A DNA stretch of 64,000 nt, from contig NZ_LNYQ01000006.1 in the NCBI RefSeq assembly GCF_001467945.1, positions 121,428 through 185,427 on the forward strand. The letters are read 5' to 3'. Both the position numbers and the translations under genes were made by a program. How positions within the stretch are numbered: position 1 is the stretch's first letter; each line of letters starts with the position of its first letter. This DNA is from Legionella parisiensis. GTDB taxonomy: Bacteria; Pseudomonadota; Gammaproteobacteria; Legionellales; Legionellaceae. Below the pieces are notes generated by a model. It was not told the DNA's origin. It saw only the letters and a list, made by a program, of their open reading frames with translations, and did no database searches. Shown in pieces: positions 8,340 to 16,507 of this stretch.

Positions 8340-9905
8340 ATGAATAAAGCAGACACGCCTATAACAATTGGTTATGGGTGTCAGTTGACTATTGCTTCTT
8401 CTCAAGCATTAGCGCATCATTCATCACCAGTAGCCTTACCACCTAAGGCTATGGAAGCAATAGAAGCTTCATACCAGTTTTTGAAAGTTCACGTTGATTC
8501 GAGAGTTCCTATTTATGGTGTCAATACGAATTTTGGTGATCAGGTGCGTTATATTGATACGACGCTCAAAGATACTGATGTATCAGATTATTATGACTCG
8601 ATTAATGAACGACAAGAAAACATACTTCGCTCCCTTTCTTGCGGTCTAGGCACAATTGTTCCACCTCATATTGTACGGGTAGCGATGATGCTGCGTGCAC
8701 ATTGTTTGGCTCAAGGATATTCAGGTGTTCATCCTGAATTAATTAATTCACTTTTAGATTTCCTTAATGCAGGTATTACTCCTGTGGTTCGTTGTTATGG
8801 TTCTATTGGTGCCAGTGGTGATCTTATTCCTCTTTCCATGATAGCAGCAGCGCTTATTGGAGAACCCGTTGCCGTGACTTATCAAGACCGGGTGATGCTG
8901 GCACCAGAAGCGATTCAATTAGCTGGTCTTAAGGCATATAAACCCGTAATGCGTGATGGGCTTGCCTTGATCAATGGCACGTCATTTATGACGGCGATAG
9001 CCAGTTTGGCGGTCTATGATTTGCATCATTTATTCAAGCAAATGTTGGCTGCTGTTGCCATGACGTTAGAGTCTTTACTTGTAATCAGTAGTGCTTATCA
9101 TCCTATGGTACATCAACTGAAAAAACAGAAAGGTGAAATGACAATCAATCAATTTTTTATTGATTTCTGGGAAGGAAGCCAATTATTGATTGATTTAGAT
9201 GAACTAAGAGCAACAGACTATACCTATAAACCAGTACAAGATTACTATTCCATTCGTTCTGTCCCCCAAGGATTCGGTCCATTCCATGAGAATTTGGAGC
9301 GTGCAATCTGTTGGATAGAAAATGAAATGAATTCTGTGAATGATAATCCTGTTATTGATGTCGCTGCGAGTAATATTCATCATAGCGCAAATTTTATGGG
9401 TTTTTATATCACCGATGCCTGTGACATCCTGAAAATGGATATTGCCCAAGCTTCAACCTGGATGCATGCATTGCTTGCCAATTTGGTTCATCCCCGTAAG
9501 AATCATGATTTACCGGTGAATTTAGTGCCTAATCCAAGTAAACATAATGGTTTTCGATCAATGCAGCTGTTAGCCGCAGCCCTTACAGTGCAAAATCGCA
9601 AATTGGCGCAGTCACATCAGGCATTTACCTTACCTACAGAGGGTGATAATCAGGATGTAAATAGTTTAGGAACACATGCTGCTTTTGATTTTCAAGAGTC
9701 AGTCGCCAATTTGGAGCGCCTGACAGCTATTTTGTTGCTCGCAGCAACACAAGCACTTGAATTACGTGGTATTGAAAAAGCAAGTAAAAAAGCTCAATCT
9801 ATTTATCACGCAGTTCGTCAATATTCGCCAAAAATTGAAAATTGTAGACCAATGTCAGAAGAAATTGAGATGGTTATTAATTTATTAAGAAATAATAAAA
9901 TATAA
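8340..9905 (+). CDS. MIO-dependent aromatic amino acid ammonia-lyase (HAL/PAL/TAL family)
   Basis: This enzyme removes ammonia from an aromatic amino acid to give the arylacrylate (cinnamate, coumarate or urocanate). The self-forming MIO triad is Ala158-Ser159-Gly160 in GSIGASGDLIPLS; YGVNTNFG and the NDNPVID and QDVNSLG segments of the family are also present. The open frame extends to a TTG at 8178, but the added 54 residues have no family counterpart, so the ATG at 8340 (521 aa) is preferred. Residues 98-99 are Ser-Leu where HAL has Ser-His, PAL Phe-Leu and TAL His-Leu. The Leu argues against histidine as substrate. No hut genes are nearby, and a PKS whose loading domain could take a cinnamate starter lies about 6.6 kb downstream. 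Phenylalanine ammonia-lyase is the best inference. Confidence 0.85.
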   Translation: MNKADTPITIGYGCQLTIASSQALAHHSSPVALPPKAMEAIEASYQFLKVHVDSRVPIYGVNTNFGDQVRYIDTTLKDTDVSDYYDSINERQENILRSLSCGLGTIVPPHIVRVAMMLRAHCLAQGYSGVHPELINSLLDFLNAGITPVVRCYGSIGASGDLIPLSMIAAALIGEPVAVTYQDRVMLAPEAIQLAGLKAYKPVMRDGLALINGTSFMTAIASLAVYDLHHLFKQMLAAVAMTLESLLVISSAYHPMVHQLKKQKGEMTINQFFIDFWEGSQLLIDLDELRATDYTYKPVQDYYSIRSVPQGFGPFHENLERAICWIENEMNSVNDNPVIDVAASNIHHSANFMGFYITDACDILKMDIAQASTWMHALLANLVHPRKNHDLPVNLVPNPSKHNGFRSMQLLAAALTVQNRKLAQSHQAFTLPTEGDNQDVNSLGTHAAFDFQESVANLERLTAILLLAATQALELRGIEKASKKAQSIYHAVRQYSPKIENCRPMSEEIEMVINLLRNNKI

Positions 9906-9917
9906 AAAAAGGTTAGT

Positions 9918-9942
9918 GCTCAGTTCCCAGGGTGGGCTGAGC
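9918..9942 (+). promoter_or_regulatory. hairpin in the leader just upstream of the FadL-type gene
   Basis: GCTCAG (9918-9923) pairs with CTGAGC (9937-9942), and inside it CCCA (9926-9929) pairs with TGGG (9933-9936). This gives about 10 bp of stem with a 2-base bulge and a GGG loop. There is no T run after it. It ends 10 bases before the AAGGAG ribosome site of the next gene, so it may act as a 5' UTR structure or as the end of the lyase transcript. Confidence 0.45.
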
Positions 9943-9964
9943 TATTACCATGAAGGAGCAAAAC

Positions 9965-11251
9965 GTGCGGCAAGCATCTCATTTATACCTAGCGCTTTTT
10001 TCATTCTGCACAGCTTCTCCAGTTTCGGCATCGGATTTTAACCTGCCTTTTGTCAATTCAGCGGGTTTGGGTGTTGCTTATGCTGATTGGGCAGCTGCTG
10101 CCAGTGATGCAAGTACGGCTTATACAAATCCCGCAGCTTTGGTGAAGCTGTCTCATCAACAAATAGTGGGTAATGCATTAGGCATCATAGGTACTGCTCG
10201 ATTCACAGGCTCGGCAGTTACTCCAAACTTTCCCTTTCCGTTTACTGTTGCACAGGCTGGAGAAGCGCATAGCCAAATCAAGGCTTTTTTGCCTTCATTT
10301 TATTATTCAGCCCCTCTTACCCAGCGCGTTGCTTTTGGTTTTAATGTGACAACTCCGTTTGGATTAGGCACGAATTATGGTTCCACACGATCATCCATCG
10401 CACGTTATGCCTCAACACGTTCGCAAGTTGTCGGCATTGATATAGGTCCAAGTTTGGGTGTGAAAATAACGGACCGTTTTTCTGTGGGGGCGGGCTTTGA
10501 TGCACTGCATTTGTCATTTACACTGAATAATATGTATGGCCCCCCCGTTTCTTTTCCTTCAGACTCACGACTCGAAAATCGTTTAAGTGGGTGGGGATAT
10601 GGCGGTCATGGCGGCATTTTATTTGATTTTTCGCCAGAAACACGGATTGGAGTGAGTTATTATTCTAAAATCTCGCTGACGACTAGAGGTCATAGCACCG
10701 TACATACACCTGCGATAGGACCCATGGTAACAATTTTTACAACAAATCAACAAGAGACAAAAGCGGCTTTGCCCGCCCGAGCCAATCTCACTTTACAACA
10801 TGATTTCACCAACCGATGGACAGGAGTTGGCACGGTTTTTTATACCAATTGGAGAACATTTAATCAAATAACGATGGAAAATACGCAAACTCCTACAGGA
10901 GAAACGCGTTCAGTAACGATTCCATTTAATTACCGCAATTGTTTTGATTATGCCGTTGGCGCTTCTTTTAAGGCAACTGAAAAAATATTATTCCGTGGTG
11001 GCATTCAATTCATGAGTACCCCTTCCAACGATCGTGATCGTGGCATTGCTGATCCTGTAGGGAGTGCGACCATTGTGGCAGTGGGAGCGCATTATCAACA
11101 AAATGCAAATTTAAGTTACGATGTGGGAGTTGGCCATTCGTTCTTTAACCCAATGTCAGTGAATCTAATTACCCCTTTGACCTCACTTAAAGGTCATACC
11201 AATACACAAACCACAGCGATTGGCGGACAAATTAACTGGAGCTTTGCTTAG
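9965..11251 (+). CDS. FadL/OmpP1-type outer membrane transport protein
   Basis: An outer-membrane beta-barrel of the FadL (long-chain fatty acid / hydrophobic compound) family. The N-terminal mature region shows the family pattern NSAGLGVAYADWAAAASDAS then TAYTNPAAL, and the C-terminus ends in alternating aromatic beta strands (GGQINWSFA, final aromatic-Ala). The frame is open to an ATG at 9950, but AAGGAG at 9953-9958 sits six bases before the GTG at 9965, which makes GTG the likely start. It gives a signal peptide ending in SPVSAS near residue 23. It lies 59 bases after the ammonia-lyase and could import or export hydrophobic aromatics, but that link is only positional. Confidence 0.88.
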   Translation: MRQASHLYLALFSFCTASPVSASDFNLPFVNSAGLGVAYADWAAAASDASTAYTNPAALVKLSHQQIVGNALGIIGTARFTGSAVTPNFPFPFTVAQAGEAHSQIKAFLPSFYYSAPLTQRVAFGFNVTTPFGLGTNYGSTRSSIARYASTRSQVVGIDIGPSLGVKITDRFSVGAGFDALHLSFTLNNMYGPPVSFPSDSRLENRLSGWGYGGHGGILFDFSPETRIGVSYYSKISLTTRGHSTVHTPAIGPMVTIFTTNQQETKAALPARANLTLQHDFTNRWTGVGTVFYTNWRTFNQITMENTQTPTGETRSVTIPFNYRNCFDYAVGASFKATEKILFRGGIQFMSTPSNDRDRGIADPVGSATIVAVGAHYQQNANLSYDVGVGHSFFNPMSVNLITPLTSLKGHTNTQTTAIGGQINWSFA

Positions 11252-11289
11252 TATTAGCATGCAGCAAACTACCCTTTTAGGATGATAAA

Positions 11290-11555
11290 GGCCCGATAAA
11301 GTCTTAATCCTCTGCATACTCTCAGTCTTATTAGGCATATTAACAGGAGCTGTGGGTTCATTGTTGCAGTAGGCACTCCATTGGTTAAATAACGTCTTAA
11401 TCAGCTGCTTTAAGATAAAGCTCGGCTTTTTGCGGTGGCTGGCATGGGTGCTCTGTTCGCTGCCTCAGTAAGAGCACCGATTACAGCATCGTTCTTGTTG
11501 TTGAAATGACAAAAAATTATTTATTGCTCCTATCCTATCTATAGGCAGCGCTTTG
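11290..11555 (+). pseudogene. remnant of a ClC-type chloride channel/transporter gene
   Basis: Fragments of a ClC protein are spread over all three plus-strand frames. From 11301 the frame reads VLILCILSVLLGILTGAVG, like the first membrane helix of ClC, and breaks at a TAG at 11370-11372. From 11435 another frame reads AGMGALFAASVRAPITAS, the diagnostic GMGA-FA---RAP-T segment of the C-terminal half. From 11497 a third frame reads VVEMTKNYLLLLSYL. The middle of the gene (about 300 residues) is missing. The remains are clearly non-functional. The frame family is established knowledge; the identity is confident because the RAPIT segment is so characteristic. Confidence 0.75.
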
Positions 11556-11869
11556 TAAAACGTAAAAAAAGCAGCACCTGCATAGTGGTTCTACTACTTG
11601 GTTTTTTACTTTCTGAGTATGCAGCATTTTTTTGCTCAACAGAAATTTTATCCCAACTATTTGCGCTAACAAACTCTTCAGACTTATGGGTAATTCTAAA
11701 TTGGCTACCGTACTGGGTTCAAGCGTCTTTTATACACTTTTTATCATGAATGTCTATGTATCGTTGTTGCTAATCATACAGAATTCACTGTGTCAAATTT
11801 TGCATCATTGGCAATAAATTGTTAGCATGTGTATTTTACTTGAAGGAAATATCGACAAATACTCAGCTT
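11556..11869. other. intergenic region of decayed sequence
   Basis: After the ClC remnant the sequence contains short open frames (61 codons at 11632-11817 is the longest) with hydrophobic stretches such as LNWLPYWVQASF in one frame. None has a ribosome site or a recognisable domain. It probably holds further pseudogene material and the promoter of the desuccinylase-like gene. Confidence 0.4.
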
Positions 11870-12883
11870 ATGAAAAATTCAAAACTCAATATTTGTAACG
11901 CGACTATTCATCCTGGCGAACAGGTTAATCTGGCTCTACCTTTACCTGATTTCTATTCATGCACTTCATTTTATATGCCTATAAAAGTAATTCATGGCAA
12001 AGAATTCGGACCCTGCTTGTTAATTTTTTCGGCCGTTAAAGGAGATGAATTAAATGGACTAGAAATTATAAATCGCTTGCTCGAGTCTGAGCGATTGTCT
12101 CGAATGCGAGGTACTCTAATTGCTGTACCTGTTTTAAATATTCTTGGGTTAATCGGCCCATCAAGAGCACATAATGATACAAATCTCGAGCGTTGTTTTC
12201 CCGGTGTAGAAAATGGTTCGTATGGTGAACGCATAGCTCACATTTTTACACAAGAGATATTAAGTAAAAGTGATTTTTGTATTGAATTACAAACAGGTTC
12301 GATCAACCACGAAATTTTGCCTCAAATTTATTGTGATTTAAATAATGTTGAAAGTAAGTGTTTAGCTCAAAGTTTTAGAGCCCCCGTTATTACCAATGTC
12401 AATATGCAAAATAATACATTGAGAAAAACTACGGAACAATTAGGTATTCCCATGCTTGTCTATCAGGCAGGAGAAGCAATGCGATTTGACAAAGGAGCAA
12501 TTAGTTTAGGGTTATCTGGGATTCATAATATGATGGAGGCTTTGAATATGCTGGATGCGTCTGATCAAAATGATAATAATGTATTCAAGCCCGTTTTTTC
12601 TCAAGATCAAGACTGGATTCGTACTCATCGTAGTGGTGTGTTCTTGAGTACCGTAGAGCTTGGACAAAGAATTCAGAAAGGACAGCATATCGGAGTTATT
12701 AGTGATCCTTTCAGTGCCGACACGGCTGAAGTTCTAAAGGCAGAGCATGAGGGAATAGTGGTAGGTATAAACCGCCATCCATTGATTTATGAAGGACAAA
12801 CAATTTTTAAGGTAGCTACTTTTATTGATAATAATCGAGCCGAAATCGCTTTAGAAGCCTGGGGCAAAGAGGCTCAAGAATAA
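11870..12883 (+). CDS. succinylglutamate desuccinylase/aspartoacylase-like protein with altered zinc site
   Basis: The fold family (M14-like AstE/AspA, deacylases acting on N-acylated amino acids) is recognisable by the order of motifs: a GDELNG loop, the FPG turn in LERCFPGVENG, the ELQTGS strand and the C-terminal barrel-sandwich repeat (GVFLSTVELGQRIQKGQHIG). The zinc ligands are changed: the His of the HGDE motif is Lys57, Glu60 remains, and the second His (normally D-H-T-G) is Gln141. The Arg pair of the D-N-R-FPG motif is also lost. A TTG frame start at 11819 is possible, but the ATG at 11870 is closer to the family start. The stop is two bases from the MFS transporter, so both are translated together. 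It is probably a non-enzymatic binding homologue or uses another chemistry. Confidence 0.75.
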   Translation: MKNSKLNICNATIHPGEQVNLALPLPDFYSCTSFYMPIKVIHGKEFGPCLLIFSAVKGDELNGLEIINRLLESERLSRMRGTLIAVPVLNILGLIGPSRAHNDTNLERCFPGVENGSYGERIAHIFTQEILSKSDFCIELQTGSINHEILPQIYCDLNNVESKCLAQSFRAPVITNVNMQNNTLRKTTEQLGIPMLVYQAGEAMRFDKGAISLGLSGIHNMMEALNMLDASDQNDNNVFKPVFSQDQDWIRTHRSGVFLSTVELGQRIQKGQHIGVISDPFSADTAEVLKAEHEGIVVGINRHPLIYEGQTIFKVATFIDNNRAEIALEAWGKEAQE

Positions 12884-12885
12884 GT

Positions 12886-14175
12886 ATGGAAAATCAACTC
12901 AATTTAAAAGGTTTATTAGTCTGGCTTATCTGTGCGCTCTTTTTTATGTATGAATTTTTATTGCGTACAGTTGTGGGTACTTTTCAAGCACAGCTAATGA
13001 TTGACTTAAACCTAACACCAATGACTTTTTCTTTGTTAAGCACAACAGGATATTTAGTCATCTATGGAGTAATGCAAATTCCTGTTGGAATAATTGCTGC
13101 ACGCTTTGGATTAAAAACAGCATTATTTATTGCTTTAATTTTTTGTACAGGCTCTACAATGGGTTTTGCTTTTTCCCATCATTTTAGTGTGGCTATGCTG
13201 TGCCGCATTTTGATGGGCTTTGGTTCTTCTTTTGGATTTATTTGTTTGTTAATTGCTGTCTATGAATGGATGCCTAGAAAAAATATCGCTTTGTTCATAG
13301 GTATTTCTCAATTTATTGGTACTTTAGGCCCAATGCTGGCTGCAGGTCCATTAAACACATTGTCTCAAAACTCTATGTCAGGGTGGCGTGGTATATTTTT
13401 CAGTATGGCAATCATCGGTATAATTATTGCTGTATTCACTTTGTTGTTTGTAGAGAACAATCGTAATACTCGAGAAAAATTTATAGTACTTGCCAAGCCT
13501 GTTAAAGTATCAAAAAATTTATTGAAAATAATCAGTCAAAAACAGGTCTGGAGCATCGCACTTTTTTCTGGTTGTGTTTACTTTGCTATTGAATATTTTT
13601 CAGAAAATATAGGGGTGGAGTTTCTAATAAAAAAAGGATTTTCTCCCCTATTCTCCTCCTACATGATAACTTTGGCATGGCTTGGCTATGCATTGGGTTG
13701 CCCTCTTCTTGGTTTTATATCTGATAAATTACAACGCCGCAAACCTCTAATGCTTGCCAGTGCTTTTACTTCTTTAGTATCCCTCTCTGGAATTATATAT
13801 TTTCCATTTGGAAAAACACTAACAGGGCTTAGTTTTTTAGCTCTTGGTTTAAGTGCCAGTGGGCAAAGCATCGGATTTGCAGCTATTGCAGAGCAGTGTA
13901 AAGAAGACTTTCTGGCAATAGGATTAGCTTTTAATAATGCGATGATAGCGATAACTACATCAGTTAGTGCTCCAATAATAGGGGGGATGTTACCTTATCC
14001 TGCGCAAATACAAAATTATCAAGAGGTTCTCTTTCTCGTGATAATGTTTTCTATAATTTCTGTTCTTATTTCAGCTTTTGCGATCAAGGAAACGTTTGGA
14101 AAGTCAGTGAGAGAAAATACCGTACTCTCTTTAGACTCAACCAAACCCTCCTATCATTTGGGTGTTGTTGAATAA
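12886..14175 (+). CDS. major facilitator superfamily transporter
   Basis: A 429-residue, 12-helix inner-membrane transporter. The A-like loop appears between helices 2 and 3 (GIIAARFGLKTALF) and its repeat in the second half (GFISDKLQRRKPLML). The first half carries the helix MCRILMGFGSSFGFICLL. The substrate is not readable from the sequence. The start is two bases after the desuccinylase-like gene, so the two act as a unit: plausibly uptake or export of an acylated amino acid or small metabolite bound by the partner. No related transporter motif identifies sugar or drug specificity. Confidence 0.9.
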   Translation: MENQLNLKGLLVWLICALFFMYEFLLRTVVGTFQAQLMIDLNLTPMTFSLLSTTGYLVIYGVMQIPVGIIAARFGLKTALFIALIFCTGSTMGFAFSHHFSVAMLCRILMGFGSSFGFICLLIAVYEWMPRKNIALFIGISQFIGTLGPMLAAGPLNTLSQNSMSGWRGIFFSMAIIGIIIAVFTLLFVENNRNTREKFIVLAKPVKVSKNLLKIISQKQVWSIALFSGCVYFAIEYFSENIGVEFLIKKGFSPLFSSYMITLAWLGYALGCPLLGFISDKLQRRKPLMLASAFTSLVSLSGIIYFPFGKTLTGLSFLALGLSASGQSIGFAAIAEQCKEDFLAIGLAFNNAMIAITTSVSAPIIGGMLPYPAQIQNYQEVLFLVIMFSIISVLISAFAIKETFGKSVRENTVLSLDSTKPSYHLGVVE

Positions 14176-14351
14176 CCAAACCAATTATAAAAAGCAACAC
14201 ATTCATAACTATGTGAAGAGTTTGATTCATATTCAGTCTGACAATGCAAAATTAATATCCTATTATTAAATCAAGAAGGGTAAATATTATTCATTACTTG
14301 AATTTTGAATGCATATGTTTTTTTGATCAACAATCAAAACAAGGATGAAAT

Positions 14352-15056
14352 ATGAAAAAAATACTCTTGGCTGTTTTTGTGACGTTACAAGCATCATGGG
14401 CCTATAGTGCGGTTTATTTTGGACCAACTCTCTGTGCTTATCCGCAATACGATTGTTTAAAAATAGTTCGTGGTGATAGTTGGGAAAATCTTTTTCCAGA
14501 TCCTCAACAACGTGATATAGTCCAGCGGCTGAATCGCAGTTACAATGCTCTTTGGCCCGGCAAAGAAATAGCAGTTCCCGTTAATTTAACCAATTTAAGT
14601 CTTTTCGATATTGCTCCATTTTCATCAAGAGTTGATACTGATGGAGAGAAATTAATTGTTGTGGATCAGGATAAGCTGGCATGGGCAGCGTATAGCGACC
14701 AGGGACATTTAGTAAAATGGGGACCTATCTCTTCAGGTCGTGATAAATGTGTTGATAGTCCAAAATCATGTAGAACCCTCACTGGAATATTTCGCATCTT
14801 CAGTAAAGAAAACGAACAGTGTCAATCCAATACCTACGATAATGCCAGGATGCCTTATTGTATGTATTATCATAAAGGATTTGCTCTTCATGGTTCTAAT
14901 GACATCCCAGGGTACCGCGCAAGCCATGGTTGTGTGCGTATGTTTACAGAAGATGCCAAATGGCTAAATCAAGAGTTTATTGAGTTATCTAGCGAAAATA
15001 ATAATTTTCTAGGGACCAAAGTCATAATAAAGCCATTACTCGCTATTAATGAATGA
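14352..15056 (+). CDS. L,D-transpeptidase (YkuD domain), secreted
   Basis: The N-terminal signal peptide MKKILLAVFVTLQASWAYSA is cut near residue 20, placing the protein in the periplasm. Residues 30-75 (CLKIVRGDSWENLFPD ... WPGKEIAVP) resemble a LysM-like peptidoglycan-binding segment. The catalytic YkuD motif is intact: HGSNDIPGYRASHGCVRM with the His, Ser and nucleophilic Cys. Such enzymes make 3-3 cross-links in peptidoglycan or attach lipoproteins. The extra Cys pairs in DKCVDSPKSC and NEQCQSN are unusual for the family and may form disulfides. A GGATGAAAT ribosome-like site precedes the ATG. It is a single gene with its own leader. Confidence 0.92.
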   Translation: MKKILLAVFVTLQASWAYSAVYFGPTLCAYPQYDCLKIVRGDSWENLFPDPQQRDIVQRLNRSYNALWPGKEIAVPVNLTNLSLFDIAPFSSRVDTDGEKLIVVDQDKLAWAAYSDQGHLVKWGPISSGRDKCVDSPKSCRTLTGIFRIFSKENEQCQSNTYDNARMPYCMYYHKGFALHGSNDIPGYRASHGCVRMFTEDAKWLNQEFIELSSENNNFLGTKVIIKPLLAINE

Positions 15057-15370
15057 GAAAACATAGGACTCATCAGCTCTATTAGTTAAAACATCTTAAA
15101 TAGTTGTTTGGCTTACTAATGGAGAAAAATAGTGGCTGGGTGGCCACGATTGTAATTATAAGGCATTTTCCAGAGAGTCTATCCAGGTTTCATAATTTTC
15201 AGTACACGAATCTAAACAGATAAATTTTATTTAACCAGTTGAATATTAATAACTTTTTATGAAAATCATTGGACTTGTTCAATAAAGTCATTTTAAGATT
15301 ATCCTGCATTTTTATTTCCAATTAATTTAAGTCTCAAATTGATTTTACTGTAACAATAAGGCAAAAAAAC
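15057..15370. other. intergenic region without gene
   Basis: AT-rich sequence of 314 bases. The only structure seen is a short GTGGC/GCCAC hairpin at 15132-15147 with no T run. It presumably contains the promoter for the next gene; no convincing -35/-10 pair was fixed. Confidence 0.4.
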
Positions 15371-16291
15371 ATGCAAGATAAGTGTGAATTATATGATGAA
15401 TCACAACAAGATATCCAGGATGTAATAGGGCAACATTCTTCAACCTCAAATTTATTAAATTATGCCAGCACTTCTAAAGGGCATCTAAACTTCTTTAAGC
15501 ATATGATTGATGTTCGTAAACTGTCGTACCATGAAGTGCGAGGCGAGCATGATCTGGTTCAAGAAATACTAAGGGAAAACATCTACTTAATGGTTCAAAA
15601 GGGCACAATAACCGATTGTTCTGGTCGTATCTTTGAGAACACCAGTGCCTTTGAATATGCGCTTTGGGCTTTGGACGAACCTATGTGGGTAATGATGCTT
15701 GAGTGCCTCTCTGAAAACGAAGAAAACAAAAAGATATTGGCAATACTTCGCGCTCAATATAATCAAATAAAAGGAAAGGGAGTTACTTACAGTCTTAATG
15801 GGGAAACAATGACTGAGAAGCATTTTGATTTTGAGAATACCATCATTAAAGAATTGCAAATCCAAGTTAACTCTAAAAATGCACCTAGTAACTGGACCGC
15901 CATTGATAAACAATGGCGAAATGGGGTTGGTGGTGCGCAAAAACTACTCCCTATGCATGTTGTGCATGCATATTGTTCTGAGGATCCTTTTGATTCTGTG
16001 TCTCCGTTTACCTCACGGTCAAAACCATCACAGCAATTTTATAATTGGGTAACGCATCAGTATGAAAATTGGTTTACGGTTATTTCTAAATTAGGGAGTC
16101 ATTTTGCAATATATAAGGTTGGGCGAAAGTGGGCTGTGGGTGACGATTCCGCTGAGGGTCAGGATGTGGCCCATGATTTAAATGCCCTCAAGGCCTTATT
16201 TAAAACAAGAACAATGGCATTTTTTAATCTTGAAGCGCGACTTGAAGAATTGATGACCTTAGGGACTGAACCTCAGGTTTTGCAAATATAA
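15371..16291 (+). CDS. orphan Legionella protein, possible Dot/Icm effector
   Basis: A 306-residue soluble protein with no signal peptide. The segment TDCSGRIFENTSAFEYALWA followed by LDEPMWVMMLECL resembles a recurring motif that I recall from many uncharacterised Legionella proteins (a D-x-S-G-R...A-x-x-Y-A-L-W-A-L-D...M-W-x-M pattern). The C-terminal part (QQFYNWVTHQYENWFTVISK) is aromatic-rich. Function unknown; the motif family is often found in candidate translocated proteins, so effector status is a reasonable guess and nothing more. It stands alone, convergent with the PKS genes. Confidence 0.7.
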   Translation: MQDKCELYDESQQDIQDVIGQHSSTSNLLNYASTSKGHLNFFKHMIDVRKLSYHEVRGEHDLVQEILRENIYLMVQKGTITDCSGRIFENTSAFEYALWALDEPMWVMMLECLSENEENKKILAILRAQYNQIKGKGVTYSLNGETMTEKHFDFENTIIKELQIQVNSKNAPSNWTAIDKQWRNGVGGAQKLLPMHVVHAYCSEDPFDSVSPFTSRSKPSQQFYNWVTHQYENWFTVISKLGSHFAIYKVGRKWAVGDDSAEGQDVAHDLNALKALFKTRTMAFFNLEARLEELMTLGTEPQVLQI

Positions 16292-16439
16292 TGGTTTTGG
16301 AACTACTCGAAAGTAATTCTGCCATCTCCGCAGGCGGGGATGCATTTAATATCGGCAATGATGCTTCATCATCGATGGCTACTGCCTGTACAGGATTGAC
16401 AACAGCTTGACGGCCATGGGCCAGACAGAGATAACAGCG

Positions 16440-16476
16440 AGTAGCAACTGTCTTGAATTTTATTTCGGTTGCTACT
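16440..16476. repeat. inverted repeat between convergent genes
   Basis: AGTAGCAAC (16440-16448) and GTTGCTACT (16468-16476) form a perfect 9-bp inverted repeat with a 19-base loop. It lies between the stop of the plus-strand orphan gene and the end of the PKS operon and could serve as a bidirectional terminator, although no T run follows on either strand. Confidence 0.4.
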
Positions 16477-16507
16477 TACCGTGTTCTACCGCATATGGAA
16501 AAGTAAG

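Noticed and set aside
11632..11817. 61-codon frame after the ClC remnant
   Set aside because: No ribosome site, no domain, and it lies in decayed sequence with other frames showing equally weak signals.
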